This document shows positions 54,619-63,292 of a stretch of 64,000 bases of DNA, piece by piece (within the stretch, counting starts at the first letter, position 1; every line of letters starts with the position of its first letter). Both the position numbers and the translations under genes were made by a program. Source of the DNA: Scytonema sp. UIC 10036 (GTDB lineage: Bacteria; Cyanobacteriota; Cyanobacteriia; Cyanobacteriales; Nostocaceae); the NCBI RefSeq assembly GCF_009725235.1, contig NZ_WJFC01000049.1, forward strand, positions 1 to 64,000, given 5' to 3'. The notes below the pieces were generated by a model that saw only the letters and a program-made list of their open reading frames with translations, was not told the origin of the DNA and did not search any database.

Positions 54619-55929
54619 ATGAAAAATCAGTGTAGGCGACACAAACGTTGGTTCCACATTGGCTTATTTGTGTTGGGTTTATTACTCCCACTGACTTTAA
54701 CCCTTAACACTGCTGTTCTTCCGAAAGCAACAGCACAAACTCCAAGCAGTTACTCTCGAAATCAAGCCTTATATGTCACTATGCGCGATGGTGTCAAAAT
54801 TGCCATTGATGTGTGGTTACCAAAAGACTTGCCATCTGGAACAAGAATTCCCACTATTATGTGAGCTACGCGTTACTGGCGTGGTGTTGACTTAGTTGAT
54901 AACAGTAAAGAAACTGACCCAAATTTTGTAGATTGGCTTTCAAGTTACAAAGGGGATATAGAAAAATTCAATCAATCTGGTTATGCTGTGGTGCTTGTAG
55001 ACGCACGTGGGACTGGTGCTTCTTTTGGCAAAGTTTCTCTTCCTTTCTCATCAGAAGAAATTCAGGATTACAGCCAAGTAGTCGATTGGATTGTTAGCCA
55101 ACCATGGTCAAAGCAAAAAGTTGGTGCTTATGGAATTTCTTATGATGGCAATACAGCTGAGTTATTGGCAGTAGCAAACAACCCAGCTGTCAAAGCAGTT
55201 GTTCCCCGATTTAATGATTTTGACGCCTATGCCCATCTAATTTTTCCCGGAAGACTTTTGAATAAAGGATTTCTGGAAGGCTGGAATGAAGGCAATAAAT
55301 TTCTTGACTTCTCACCTTGTTCTTTTGCTCAAGGGGAAGAATTTTGCGAACAATTCAAAAAGAATACTGGCATAGTGGGAGTCAAACCAGTCGATGAAGA
55401 TAAAGATTTACACCTGTTAGCGGAAGCTGTCAAACAACACTCTGGCAACCTAGACTTATACCAAGCAGCACTGCAAACGACTTATCGAGACGATGTTTTC
55501 GGTAACTCAAGTCTGACAATAAAAAATACTAGCCCGTACAACTTTAAGAAAGAAGTTGTGACTTTGTATGCAACTTCTAGCGAAAACGATGGTGCTTTTT
55601 TTGTATACTTGGAAGATGTGGATGAAAGCGGTAAAGTGACTTATATTACCGAAGGTCAGTTGCGTCCCTTACACCGGAAGGTTTCTAGAGAACGTCCTCC
55701 ATATACGATTTTTGGAATCAACCATTCTTTTAATGAAAAAGACGGACAGTCATTAGAACCTGGGAAAACCACTAAACTAACGTGTGATTTGCTACCTACT
55801 TCTGTTCTTATTAAACAAGGTCACCAAATTCGAGTTGCGATCGCCGGACACGATAAAGATTCTTTTGTGCGCTATCCTGCAGAAGGAACGCCAGAAATTA
55901 CCATCCTGCGAAATGCTGTAAGCGCATGA
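54619..55929 (+). pseudogene. CocE/NonD-type hydrolase, nonsense codon and deletion
   Basis: A signal peptide (LFVLGLLLPLTLTLNTAVLP) is followed by the X-Pro dipeptidyl-peptidase-like hydrolase start (YVTMRDGVKIAIDVWLPKDL). After PTIM an in-frame TGA at 54862-54864 interrupts it, then the same frame continues ATRYWRG, the expected DARGTGASFG and the nucleophile motif GAYGISYDGN. Beyond SPYNFKKEV the text jumps to VTLYATSSENDG, so about 150-200 residues with the catalytic Asp and His are deleted. Two independent lesions make it a pseudogene. Confidence 0.88.
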
Positions 55930-55967
55930 TACATTGACTTACCTGTTTTTAAACGATAAGCTCTGTT

Positions 55968-56472
55968 CTACATTGAGAACAGTTCTTCTCCACTAGAAGG
56001 ATGAATGCCGAGCGCTCTATCCAGATTCTGCTTAGTTGCACCAAGTTGAAGAGCAATCGCAAGAGTTTGAATCATCTCCACAGCACCTTCCCCCACCATA
56101 TGAACGCCCAGTATCCGCTCTGCATCATCCCGATTCACCACAACCTTAAGCAAAGATTTTTCATTCAATTGACTCAAACAATAGAACAACGGGCGAAACT
56201 GGGTGCGGTAACATTGCACGGTATCCCCATACTTCTCGCGGGCTTGTGCTTCAGATAATCCCACAGTTGCGGCTTCTGGGTGAGAAGATATAGATAGAGG
56301 TACCCAATCATAACTAACCATATGAGGGTGTCCGCCAAATTCTGTATCCGCAAAAGCTCTGGCTTGGGCGATCGCACTGGGAGTCAATGGAATTCTATCT
56401 GTACAGTCTCCCACAGCAAAAACGTTGACGTGAGTTGTGCGACTGAATTCATCAACCCGAATCGCCCCTGAT
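55968..56472 (-). pseudogene. Glutathione-reductase-like gene, C-terminal part
   Basis: The frame GAIRVDEFSRTTHVNVFAVG, DCTDRIPLTPSAIAQARAFA continues to the dimer domain and ends HPSSGEELFSM, the usual His-Pro-x-Ser-x-Glu-Glu of glutathione reductase relatives. It lacks a start and joins exactly to the N-terminal part at 58330-59171 if the intervening 1.86 kb are removed. The gene is therefore split by an insertion. Confidence 0.9.
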
Positions 56473-56515
56473 GCTGTCGTAACACCAGATATCTAAAAAT
56501 TGGAGTCGAACGTAG

Positions 56516-56701
56516 TCAATCGTTGTCTATCTGTCTAATAATCCGCTCCAAGCACTCACTGACACTCAAATCAGCATCAATGGCAATAGCCTGCAACTTT
56601 TTCCATGCGGTAGGAGTTAAACCTACCATATGTTTTTCTTTCTTCTCATCGTAAAAAACTGGCTGATTTTTTACTCTTTTTTTTCCTTTACCTAGTTGCA
56701 T
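56516..56701 (-). CDS. Small ribbon-helix-helix/Arc-like protein
   Basis: A 61-residue protein with a basic N-terminal part (KGKKRVKNQPVFYDEKKEKH) and a core MVGLTPTAWKKLQAIAIDAD, LSVSECLERIIRQIDND that fits a ribbon-helix-helix fold: one strand followed by two helices. Such proteins bind operators as dimers. It is divergent from the TnpB-like gene, with 60 bases between the starts, and its own start codon overlaps the -35 box of that gene's likely promoter. It probably represses the TnpB-like gene and itself. Confidence 0.65.
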   Translation of the reverse strand: MQLGKGKKRVKNQPVFYDEKKEKHMVGLTPTAWKKLQAIAIDADLSVSECLERIIRQIDND

Positions 56702-56761
56702 ATTTTAGAATTTATAGCTATACTAATAATATATTACACAAATTAAGGAGGTGATTAATTA
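56696..56761 (+). promoter_or_regulatory. Promoter and ribosome site of TnpB-like gene
   Basis: TTGCAT (56696-56701), a 17-base spacer and TATACT (56719-56724) form a near-consensus sigma-70 promoter. AAGGAGGTG (56745-56753) lies eight bases before the GTG start at 56762, an unusually strong ribosome-binding site. The -35 box covers the start codon of the divergent RHH gene, so any operator here could control both genes. Confidence 0.7.
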
Positions 56762-58114
56762 GTGCTAAAAAAGAAAAAAGAGTTTAAGATCGTAATGAAA
56801 AGTGCCAAGTGTAAATTGGAACGGAATGGATTCGATTTAATTGAAACCAAAAGAGCTTTTAATGAAGTTGTACATTTTTACTTTGCACTAATTAACACCT
56901 ATCCGGAAGGTATTAACCTGCCAAGAGAGGAAGATGGGGGGTGGAGGTATTATGAAAAATTGACCGTTGGGGATGATGCACAATACCCATTTCCTTTCAA
57001 TGGTTTTCCAGCACAGCTTCGTCGTTGTGCAATAAGAAAAGCTATTGGTGCATGGGAATCTTGGAACACTAGCTACCAAAAATGGCTAAATCGCCCTAAA
57101 AAACAAAAGCACCATAGACCACCAGTACAACCAAGAGTATTTAACTTCTCTCCAAGTTTTGATGTTGGGGTATGTAAGAATGATGATGGGCACTCTATCA
57201 TGCTCAAAATCTTGGTTAATGGTCAATGGAAATGGATTAAATTTCAATACTTTGCACCAGTAATTAGTGCAGATTGGGTAAAAGGTTCTCCATCAGTAAT
57301 AGTCAAAGGGAATGCAGTAACAATTGTTTTCCCGTTAGAAAAATACGTCAGAGCTACTGGAGGAATTAAAACAGTTATGGCTCAAGACTCCTTTAGGGTC
57401 TTGGGTGTAGACATGGATTTAGATCGTCATATTGCTATATGTTCCGTCCTGGAAGTTGACGCTAAGGGTAAAGTGTTTGAGGTTGCACGCCACTTCATAA
57501 AACAAACAAGCCACACAAAGCGTAGGAAGTTTCAACTAGGAGGAATAGCTCAAAAAATGCAGCAGACGGGTACTGTTGAAAAGGGTTTTGCGTCAACAAT
57601 TTGGAAAAACTTGCACAACCGTGAGGTTGAGGCAAGTAGAGAATACGCCAGACGGATTGTTGAATTTGCAAAAACCTGGGGATGTTCAATTATAGCATTT
57701 GAACATCTGGGCAATTTAAAACCGATTCGTGGTAAGTACTCTCGTCGTTCAAACCAAAAACGAGCCTACTGGTTAAAATCAAAAATTTATCAGCAAGTTA
57801 GCTCTATTGCGTATCAAGATTATCGTATCTTGACTACACGAGTTAATCCCAAAGATACTTCAAGGCTAGACCCTTGGGGCAATGAAGTATGGCGTTCCGA
57901 TAATTTCCCTGTTACTATTTTTGATTTTTTGAACTACCAATCAGGAGCTATATTCGTAGGCACCGTCAATGGTTACACCAGCCATTCTGGGCTGAACGCA
58001 GCTCGTAACATTGGGCTAAAAGCAATATTACGATATAACACTAACCTCGTGTTCTTGTCTCGAAAGGAAGGACATACCGTACACACGGGGGAAAGCCTAT
58101 CCCAAAAGGGTTGA
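56762..58114 (+). CDS. TnpB-like RNA-guided nuclease homologue with altered RuvC site
   Basis: A 450-residue protein of the TnpB/Cas12 ancestor family. RuvC motif I is intact (RVLGVDMDLDRHIAICSV, D217), as is motif II (SIIAFEHLGNLKP, E314). In motif III the family's (A/C)DLNAxxNIG reads SGLNAARNIG, so the third catalytic aspartate is G410. The usual four-cysteine zinc ribbon is absent between NPKDTSRLDPWG and motif III, as in a clade of cyanobacterial TnpBs resembling type V-U effectors. Cleavage should be weak or lost while RNA and DNA binding could remain. It starts at GTG with a strong ribosome site. The second reading, an active enzyme using another acid, is possible. Confidence 0.85.
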   Translation: MLKKKKEFKIVMKSAKCKLERNGFDLIETKRAFNEVVHFYFALINTYPEGINLPREEDGGWRYYEKLTVGDDAQYPFPFNGFPAQLRRCAIRKAIGAWESWNTSYQKWLNRPKKQKHHRPPVQPRVFNFSPSFDVGVCKNDDGHSIMLKILVNGQWKWIKFQYFAPVISADWVKGSPSVIVKGNAVTIVFPLEKYVRATGGIKTVMAQDSFRVLGVDMDLDRHIAICSVLEVDAKGKVFEVARHFIKQTSHTKRRKFQLGGIAQKMQQTGTVEKGFASTIWKNLHNREVEASREYARRIVEFAKTWGCSIIAFEHLGNLKPIRGKYSRRSNQKRAYWLKSKIYQQVSSIAYQDYRILTTRVNPKDTSRLDPWGNEVWRSDNFPVTIFDFLNYQSGAIFVGTVNGYTSHSGLNAARNIGLKAILRYNTNLVFLSRKEGHTVHTGESLSQKG

Positions 58115-58329
58115 GCCAGTAATGGTACAGGTTTGCAATGAAACTAGAAAGGGGAAAGCAACTTCCCACTTTCATTGTAACAGGCTTGGGTAAACTGCCT
58201 AATGGTTCCTACCAAACTACGCTCTTTGTGGTTGGATTTACGATCCGCTTGCTACTGGAAGCGACTATGGAGTGAGCCTAGAAAGTGAACAAATTGTGTG
58301 GGTTTACTCTTGTTTACTCCACTTTTTGG
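58080..58329 (+). ncRNA. Candidate omega-RNA/right end of TnpB-like element
   Basis: The segment from the last codons of the TnpB-like gene to the element boundary is non-coding and full of stems. GTTTGCAATGAAA pairs with TTTCATTGTAAC around 58120-58190, with an inner GGGAA/TTCCC hairpin. A further CCAAAC/GTGGTTGG stem lies near 58212-58240. TnpB omega-RNAs occupy exactly this position and take their guide from the sequence beyond the right end. Here that would be reductase-gene sequence starting TTACTCAGTTGAATTCC. The RNA identity is inferred from position and folding. Confidence 0.5.
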
Positions 58330-59171
58330 TTACTCAGTTGAATTCCTACTTTTTCTAAATTGAGGTTTTCCAAATTGGGTTTCCGTGGCGCATCAACAAA
58401 AACTGTATCAACCATTACGGGTTTGGTGTATTTTCCGGACAACTTTAGACAGAAGCGATCGTCCATTCGTTCAATTTTTTCAACATAGCTATTGTTGAAA
58501 ACTTGCACCCCTTGCTCGATCGTCTTGTCCTGAATCATCTTGCTAATTTCAGTATCAAGTTCGGGGAGGACATATTCTTCAGCAATAATTTGAGTAACGT
58601 GAGTGCCTAACTGATTCATACTTCCAGCAACTTTAACACCAATCGGATCGCTACCCAGAATAGCAAGGTGTTTGGGTTGTGCTGGTAAGTTATAAAGTTC
58701 GCGCCAGGTAATAGCAAATTCGATTCCTGGGATTTCAGGTAAGACGGGTTTTGCGCCTACTGCAATCAAAATTTTGTCAGCAGTTATTGCTCTATTTGCA
58801 ACGAGCACTGTATGAGCATCTAAAAACGCTGCTTGTCCCTGAATAAACTCGGCTCCTGAGTTTTGGAGATTGTGCAAGTGCAATTGGTTGAGATGCTGGA
58901 GGTGACGGTTTTTAGCATTTACAAAATGTGACCAGTTAAAGTGACGAGTTACATTATCCCACCCATAACTGCTAGCTACTTTATCTAACTGTTTGTAGTT
59001 AGCAGCATAATCCAGCAATTTTTCAGGGATACAGCCGTAGTTGATGCAAGCGCCGCCAACCTTGGCTTGTTCTGCGATCGCTACCCGTACCCCATAGCTT
59101 GCTGCTCTTTCAGCTGCTGCAATTCCTCCAGAGCCAGTACCAATTATCAAAAGGTCGTAGTCAAATGGCAT
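58330..59171 (-). pseudogene. Glutathione-reductase-like gene, N-terminal part
   Basis: The frame starts MPFDYDLLIIGTGSGGIAAA with the FAD-binding motif, and has the redox-active GGACINYGCIPEKLLDY (C-x4-C) and an NADP-binding region LAILGSDPIGVKVAGS. It runs into the inserted element after GIQLS and meets a stop at 58314. Together with 55968-56472 it would give a full-length (about 450-residue) pyridine-nucleotide disulfide oxidoreductase. The second glycine of the NADP motif (GxGxxG) reads D, unlike classical glutathione reductase. Confidence 0.9.
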
Positions 59172-59432
59172 GATGAATAGACCTGAATTACACTCTTTGA
59201 GCAATTAACGTCACGCGCACTACGTAAAATTACTGCTATTTACTGACAGCCTCCAGCTTAAGAATTTGGATGAAAAATTACGTCTGACTAATGGAGCGTC
59301 ATCAATACTAAATTAGTATGTCCCAAGAAAGAATTTATTGTCATTTTTTGTACAAGATTACTTGGGAGCGTGTTATAATTTCACAAATATTTATGTAGAT
59401 TAAGATCTAAATAGTCCTATACTTCCTTTCTT

Positions 59433-60017
59433 ATGAATATAACTACTGCGAAACGCTTTACGATATCTGAATATGAACGTCTGGCAAAACTAGAATTCTT
59501 TAGGGAAAATGAGCGAGTTGAGCTGATCGATGGAGAAATCATTTCTATGGTTTCGAAAGGTACAAGACATTCTGTTTGTGAAACTCGATTAGAAAGACAG
59601 TTGTATGAACTAGTTGGGAAACGTGCAACATTAAGAGGACAACAACCAATCGTTATTTCTGAATATAACGAGCCGGAACCAGATAGAGCGATCGTAAAAA
59701 ATCGAGAAGATGATTATCTCAGTACTCATCCCTTACCCTCCGATGTTTTACTTTTAATTGAGATTGCTGATTCTTCTTTAAAATACGACCAAGAAGTTAA
59801 ATTAACAATTTACGCTCAAGGGGGTATTTCAGATTATTGGATATTTAATCTTATAGATAATTGCTTGGAATGCTACAGCGAACCTTACCAAAATTTGCAA
59901 GGTAAGTTTGGGTATCGAAAAAAGATAATTTTTCTACCTAATGAAACTGTAAATATTTCCTATTTTTCCGATTTAATTCTGGATTTATCTAAAGTATTTC
60001 CTGCCATACAACATTAG
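59433..60017 (+). CDS. Uma2 family (DUF820) endonuclease-like protein
   Basis: A 194-residue Uma2 protein: KRFTISEYERLAKLEFFREN, RVELIDGEIISMVSKGTRHS, then EPDRAIV and DVLLLIEIADSS with the PD-(D/E)XK acids, and VSDYWIFNLIDNCLECY-like strand (here ISDYWIFNLIDN). It is complete. A second nuclease-like gene follows 23 bases later with a ribosome site (TGGAGG), so they form an operon. A decayed partial copy of this pair lies at 62869-62992. Confidence 0.9.
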   Translation: MNITTAKRFTISEYERLAKLEFFRENERVELIDGEIISMVSKGTRHSVCETRLERQLYELVGKRATLRGQQPIVISEYNEPEPDRAIVKNREDDYLSTHPLPSDVLLLIEIADSSLKYDQEVKLTIYAQGGISDYWIFNLIDNCLECYSEPYQNLQGKFGYRKKIIFLPNETVNISYFSDLILDLSKVFPAIQH

Positions 60018-60040
60018 AATTAACTATATGGAGGTATGAA

Positions 60041-60652
60041 ATGAGTCGTCAACCATTGCTTGATTTGACGCGTTCATATACTTTTAGAAATTATTTTGAA
60101 TTAGGATTTCCTGTTGATGATTTAGTAGCTGAATTTGGTTATTCTTTCGAGCGCAAGTTCCTCTCTTTACCAAAATATTCTGGAACTCTAGACCGAATAT
60201 CTGATTTGAAACAACGCATTGAAGAAGTATTACCTTACGTAGATTTAGAAAATGAAGCAACTCGTCGGGAAATGCTTATCGCACCGACCATAACAGATTT
60301 AATTCATTATTCTCGTGCTAAATTGCGAATTGAATATAATATTAAAGTTAATAACCAACTCCAAGGAAATTTAGATTATTATTTACGTTCTTCAACTAAT
60401 TTAATTGTTATTGAAGCTAAACAAGCCGACTTAAATCGGGGATTTACACAATTAGCAACAGAAATGATAGCGCTCGATCAATGGACAGATTCAAATCAAC
60501 TCGAAATAATTGGAGCAGTAACAACAGGCAATATTTGGCAATTTGGAATTTTATATCGACAACAAAAACTCATTGAAGAAGGAATTAATCTTTACCGAGT
60601 CACGGAGGAATTGGAAGATGTTGTCAGAATTTTACTAGCTGCACTAATATAA
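60041..60652 (+). CDS. HsdR-N-like PD-(D/E)XK nuclease-domain protein
   Basis: A 203-residue protein resembling the N-terminal nuclease region of type I restriction R subunits. The likely active site is GNLDYYLRSSTNLIVIEAKQ (D in LDYYL and E-x-K in IEAKQ), followed by the helix RGFTQLATEMIALDQW. There is no helicase domain. It is coded with Uma2 upstream and close to a DpnII-type system, so it may be part of a defence or mobile-element module. Target unknown. Confidence 0.8.
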   Translation: MSRQPLLDLTRSYTFRNYFELGFPVDDLVAEFGYSFERKFLSLPKYSGTLDRISDLKQRIEEVLPYVDLENEATRREMLIAPTITDLIHYSRAKLRIEYNIKVNNQLQGNLDYYLRSSTNLIVIEAKQADLNRGFTQLATEMIALDQWTDSNQLEIIGAVTTGNIWQFGILYRQQKLIEEGINLYRVTEELEDVVRILLAALI

Positions 60653-60665
60653 TTTTTAATTAAAA

Positions 60666-61592
60666 TTAAAGCTTTTCTACGATGATTGCTGAAAGCAGTC
60701 CTGTAGCAATCATATTAAGATTTAATGTGTAGTCAATGTGGTTAAAAGTTTCCTCTAATGGACGTAGTATAGTCTTCCATCCCAATCCATCGGTAATCCA
60801 AATAAATTTATGTTCTTGTAAAGAAACAAAGTCAAAGAGAGATTTATATTCTCCAGCTGTTGCCTTGAGTTTAGAACCAGGTCCACCATAGAAATTTGTT
60901 TCAATTAAGTAAAGAGTATTTTGATTTTTAATTGCAAAATCAAATCTCCGGCTAGATTTATCAACTTTGAAAGTAAAATTCCATTCTTTTTGAATTTTTT
61001 CAGATGTAGCTTGTTCTATAAATGGAAAATTATTTTCTTGACAAATTGATGTCATTAAGTTTTTTACAATTGTTTCCATGGTATTACCACCACGATTTTT
61101 TCTACCATTGCTATCTAAACCTACTTCAATACCAAGAACATAATCTGGTATTGACTTAATTGTTTTATTTTTGAAGAGTTCTAGTACTCCTGTTTTCTTG
61201 ACAAATTCTAAAGCTTGGTGAATTTCATTCATAGTTAATTGGCTTTTCTTTTTAAAATCAAACAAGTCATAGTGAAAATTTCCACTACTGTAGTCAGTTA
61301 AAATTTTGAAACTTGAAGTACGACAAGCAATTAGAATTGGAATAGCATCAATGATCTCGGGATAATTTTGAAGTAGGAGACAAAATTCATCTTCTACATC
61401 ATCTTTACCCACTAAATAATTTAATGTATTTCAATGCATCTCCACCTTTTTAAAATTTTGTAATACTTTCTGCCAACTTACAAAATAGTTCCAAAGAGTT
61501 ATAGAATCAGTTAGAGTATTCTTTAAGTATTGAAAGACTTGAGCCTCATCGGAGCAATGTAGATAAGTTTGAAAAACATCATGGAACTTCAT
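60666..61592 (-). pseudogene. DpnII-type (GATC) restriction endonuclease with in-frame TGA
   Basis: Residues from 61412 to the end (248 codons) match DpnII-family enzymes: GKDDVEDEFCLLLQNYPEII, YVLGIEVGLDSNGRKNRGGN, RRFDFAIKNQNTLYLIETNF (the D-x-E-x-N/K-type site) and GEYKSLFDFV. Upstream the same frame runs to an ATG at 61592 and reads MKFHDVFQTYLHCSDEAQVF and WQKVLQNFKKVEMH, typical DpnII N-terminus, but codon 54 is TGA (61431-61433). The enzyme is probably inactive or made only as an N-truncated form from the GTG at 61412. The cognate methylase is intact. Confidence 0.85.
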
Positions 61593-61614
61593 ATTATCTG
61601 AGTTATCCTTGTTT

Positions 61615-62520
61615 TTAGTAATTCATAATTAAAATTTCCTTAATTTGTTTCCGCTTTGAAGCATCACAATTAATATTGCGTGAAGCCATGACTCTTTCAA
61701 TACGGTAACCAGCATAGGAATTTTCAAAAAAATTATCGTTAATATCTTCATTTTTAGGATCGGAGTTACTTAAAAGTAATTTAGCTCCCTTTGCATCAAG
61801 GGATTGGAAAAAGTCTCGCAATCTTAATTGTTCGGAATCGCTAAATATATTTTGTGAGTAAGAGGTAAAGTTAGACGTTTTACTAATTGGTCTATAAGGT
61901 GGATCGAAATACACAAAGGTATTACTATCTACATATTGTTCACACTCACTAAAATCTCCATAATGAATTTGAGTTTTTTGAAGAGCTTCAGACACAGCTT
62001 TTAAATTGGTTTTATCGCATATATTAGGGTTTTTATATCTACCTACTGGAACATTAAAACTTCCGTTTGAATTCACTCTAAAAAGTCCATTGAAACAAGT
62101 ACGGTTTAGGAAAATGATTTGTGCAGTTCTCTCAATCCATTCTGAATTATATTTGGTTGAATCTATTTCTTTGCGTCGCCAATTAAATTCTGCTCTCACT
62201 TGATAAAAGTAGGTTTTTCTTTCCTTATCATCAAGAGATAAATACTTATTTTGTATATCTAATAAAATTGAAATTAGTTCCTCTACACTGCGTTGAATAG
62301 TTGTGTATGCTATGACTAATTCAATATTAATATCAAAAATAAAAAATTCTTGAACTGGATAGTTTTGAACCAGATGCAAGAACACTGCTCCTCCGCCACC
62401 AAATGGTTCTATGTATTTTTTTATTGAACCCTCTGCTAATTCATTTGGAAAAAAACTATTCATCTGTTCCAGGAGTTGACCTTTCCCTCCCGCCCATTTT
62501 AGAAAAGGTTTTGCTGCCAT
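61615..62520 (-). CDS. Dam-like DNA adenine methyltransferase (DpnM type)
   Basis: A protein of about 301 residues that methylates adenine in GATC. It has the SAM motif AKPFLKWAGGKGQLLEQMN, the FGGGGAVFLHL segment, the catalytic TFVYFDPPYRPISKTS (DPPY) and LSNSDPKNE. The ATG at 62520 (MAAKPF) or seven codons earlier both fit. It precedes the DpnII-like gene by 22 bases on the same strand, the usual methylase-first order. Since HIP1 octamers contain GATC, they are expected targets. Confidence 0.93.
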   Translation of the reverse strand: MAAKPFLKWAGGKGQLLEQMNSFFPNELAEGSIKKYIEPFGGGGAVFLHLVQNYPVQEFFIFDINIELVIAYTTIQRSVEELISILLDIQNKYLSLDDKERKTYFYQVRAEFNWRRKEIDSTKYNSEWIERTAQIIFLNRTCFNGLFRVNSNGSFNVPVGRYKNPNICDKTNLKAVSEALQKTQIHYGDFSECEQYVDSNTFVYFDPPYRPISKTSNFTSYSQNIFSDSEQLRLRDFFQSLDAKGAKLLLSNSDPKNEDINDNFFENSYAGYRIERVMASRNINCDASKRKQIKEILIMNY

Positions 62521-63028
62521 TGATTTTTCTAAGATAAACATATTGATTATTTTAAATATAGTTCATTTGTATCGGAACGTTATTTAGCTTAATCCAAAAG
62601 AAGCCTCACATCTCACCCGTACCTTTAGGTTGGCGAAGCCTAGAGCGCCGGTCCACTAATGTATATTGACAAAAACAAAAAGATGTGAATCAAGACAAAA
62701 GTTCAAATGCGATCGCTAATGTATCACATACATTCTGTGTCTTTCGTCAAACACTAGATCGTTAGGATATGCTTTAGTCATTGACTCGGGTGGTGCTGAT
62801 GTCTAAAAATTTCAGTATAAGCAAGCGTGAGCTTTCTTACAATAGCCTCACTTTTAAAACATCCTCTAAGATTTAAATAGCCCTATACTTCCTTTATAAT
62901 GACTACAATCACTGCGAAGCCAACTTAAATCGGGAATTTACACAATTAGCAACAGAAATGATAGCACTTGACCAATGGACAGATTCAAATTGTTATGTTT
63001 TATTTTAGAAACAAAAAGGAGCAGAGAT
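62521..63028. repeat. Decayed duplicate of Uma2/HsdR-N pair in intergenic region
   Basis: Bases about 62869-62918 match the leader and first codons of the Uma2 gene (near 59403-59452), and bases about 62919-62990 match the middle of the HsdR-N-like gene (near 60425-60497). A copy of the pair was thus duplicated and lost its interior. The remaining region 62521-62868 shows no gene. Confidence 0.8.
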
Positions 63029-63292
63029 ATGCAAGCTTACAAGCTACAAGCAATAGTTGATGAGTCAGGTAACTTAATTCTTGACGAACCTCTTAATATG
63101 ACTCCTGGTAAGGTAGAGGTCATTATCTTACAGCCAACTCCAACGACTACCAAAACCTCCGAACAACCCAAAAAACGAGAGTATAAAGTCCAAGCGTTGA
63201 AGGACTTGCTCGAAAACGCTCCACCTACACCACCAGACTTTGATGCAGAACAAGCTAAATGGGAATACTTAAAGGAGAAACACAACCTGTGA
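63029..63292 (+). CDS. VapB-like antitoxin
   Basis: An 87-residue protein with a beta-rich N-terminus (MQAYKLQAIVDESGNLILDE) and PLNMTPGKVEVIIL, resembling AbrB-like or DUF-type antitoxins of cyanobacterial PIN toxins, followed by a Pro/Thr linker and an acidic C-terminal helix (FDAEQAKWEYLKEKHNL) suited to bind the toxin. The ATG at 63029 has AAGGAG upstream. Its stop overlaps the toxin start (GTGA), the usual coupling. Confidence 0.85.
   Translation: MQAYKLQAIVDESGNLILDEPLNMTPGKVEVIILQPTPTTTKTSEQPKKREYKVQALKDLLENAPPTPPDFDAEQAKWEYLKEKHNL

Larger units (their letters stand above)
56473..58329 (+). mobile_element. RHH/TnpB-like insertion element inside gor-like gene
   Basis: Removing about 1,857 bases restores an unbroken frame (QLSK-SGAIRVDEF) across the reductase gene, which fixes the ends to within a few bases. 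The left flank reads CCCTGAT, close to the TTGAT-like target motifs of IS200/IS605 elements. No target duplication is needed. Near the right end AAGTG-AACAA and TTGTT-CACTT could form a terminal hairpin. Cargo: a minus-strand RHH-like gene, a plus-strand TnpB-like gene and a structured 3' segment. No Y1 or serine transposase is inside, so movement would depend on one in trans. Confidence 0.8.

Noticed and set aside
54862..54864. TGA in the hydrolase gene considered as a recoded (selenocysteine or readthrough) codon
   Set aside because: No cysteine is expected there, no SECIS-like context is seen, and a separate catalytic deletion downstream already disables the gene.
56762..58114. Identity as Cas12k of a CRISPR-associated transposon
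   Set aside because: It is too short, keeps RuvC aspartate I and glutamate II that Cas12k lacks, and has no tnsB, tnsC, tniQ or CRISPR array nearby.
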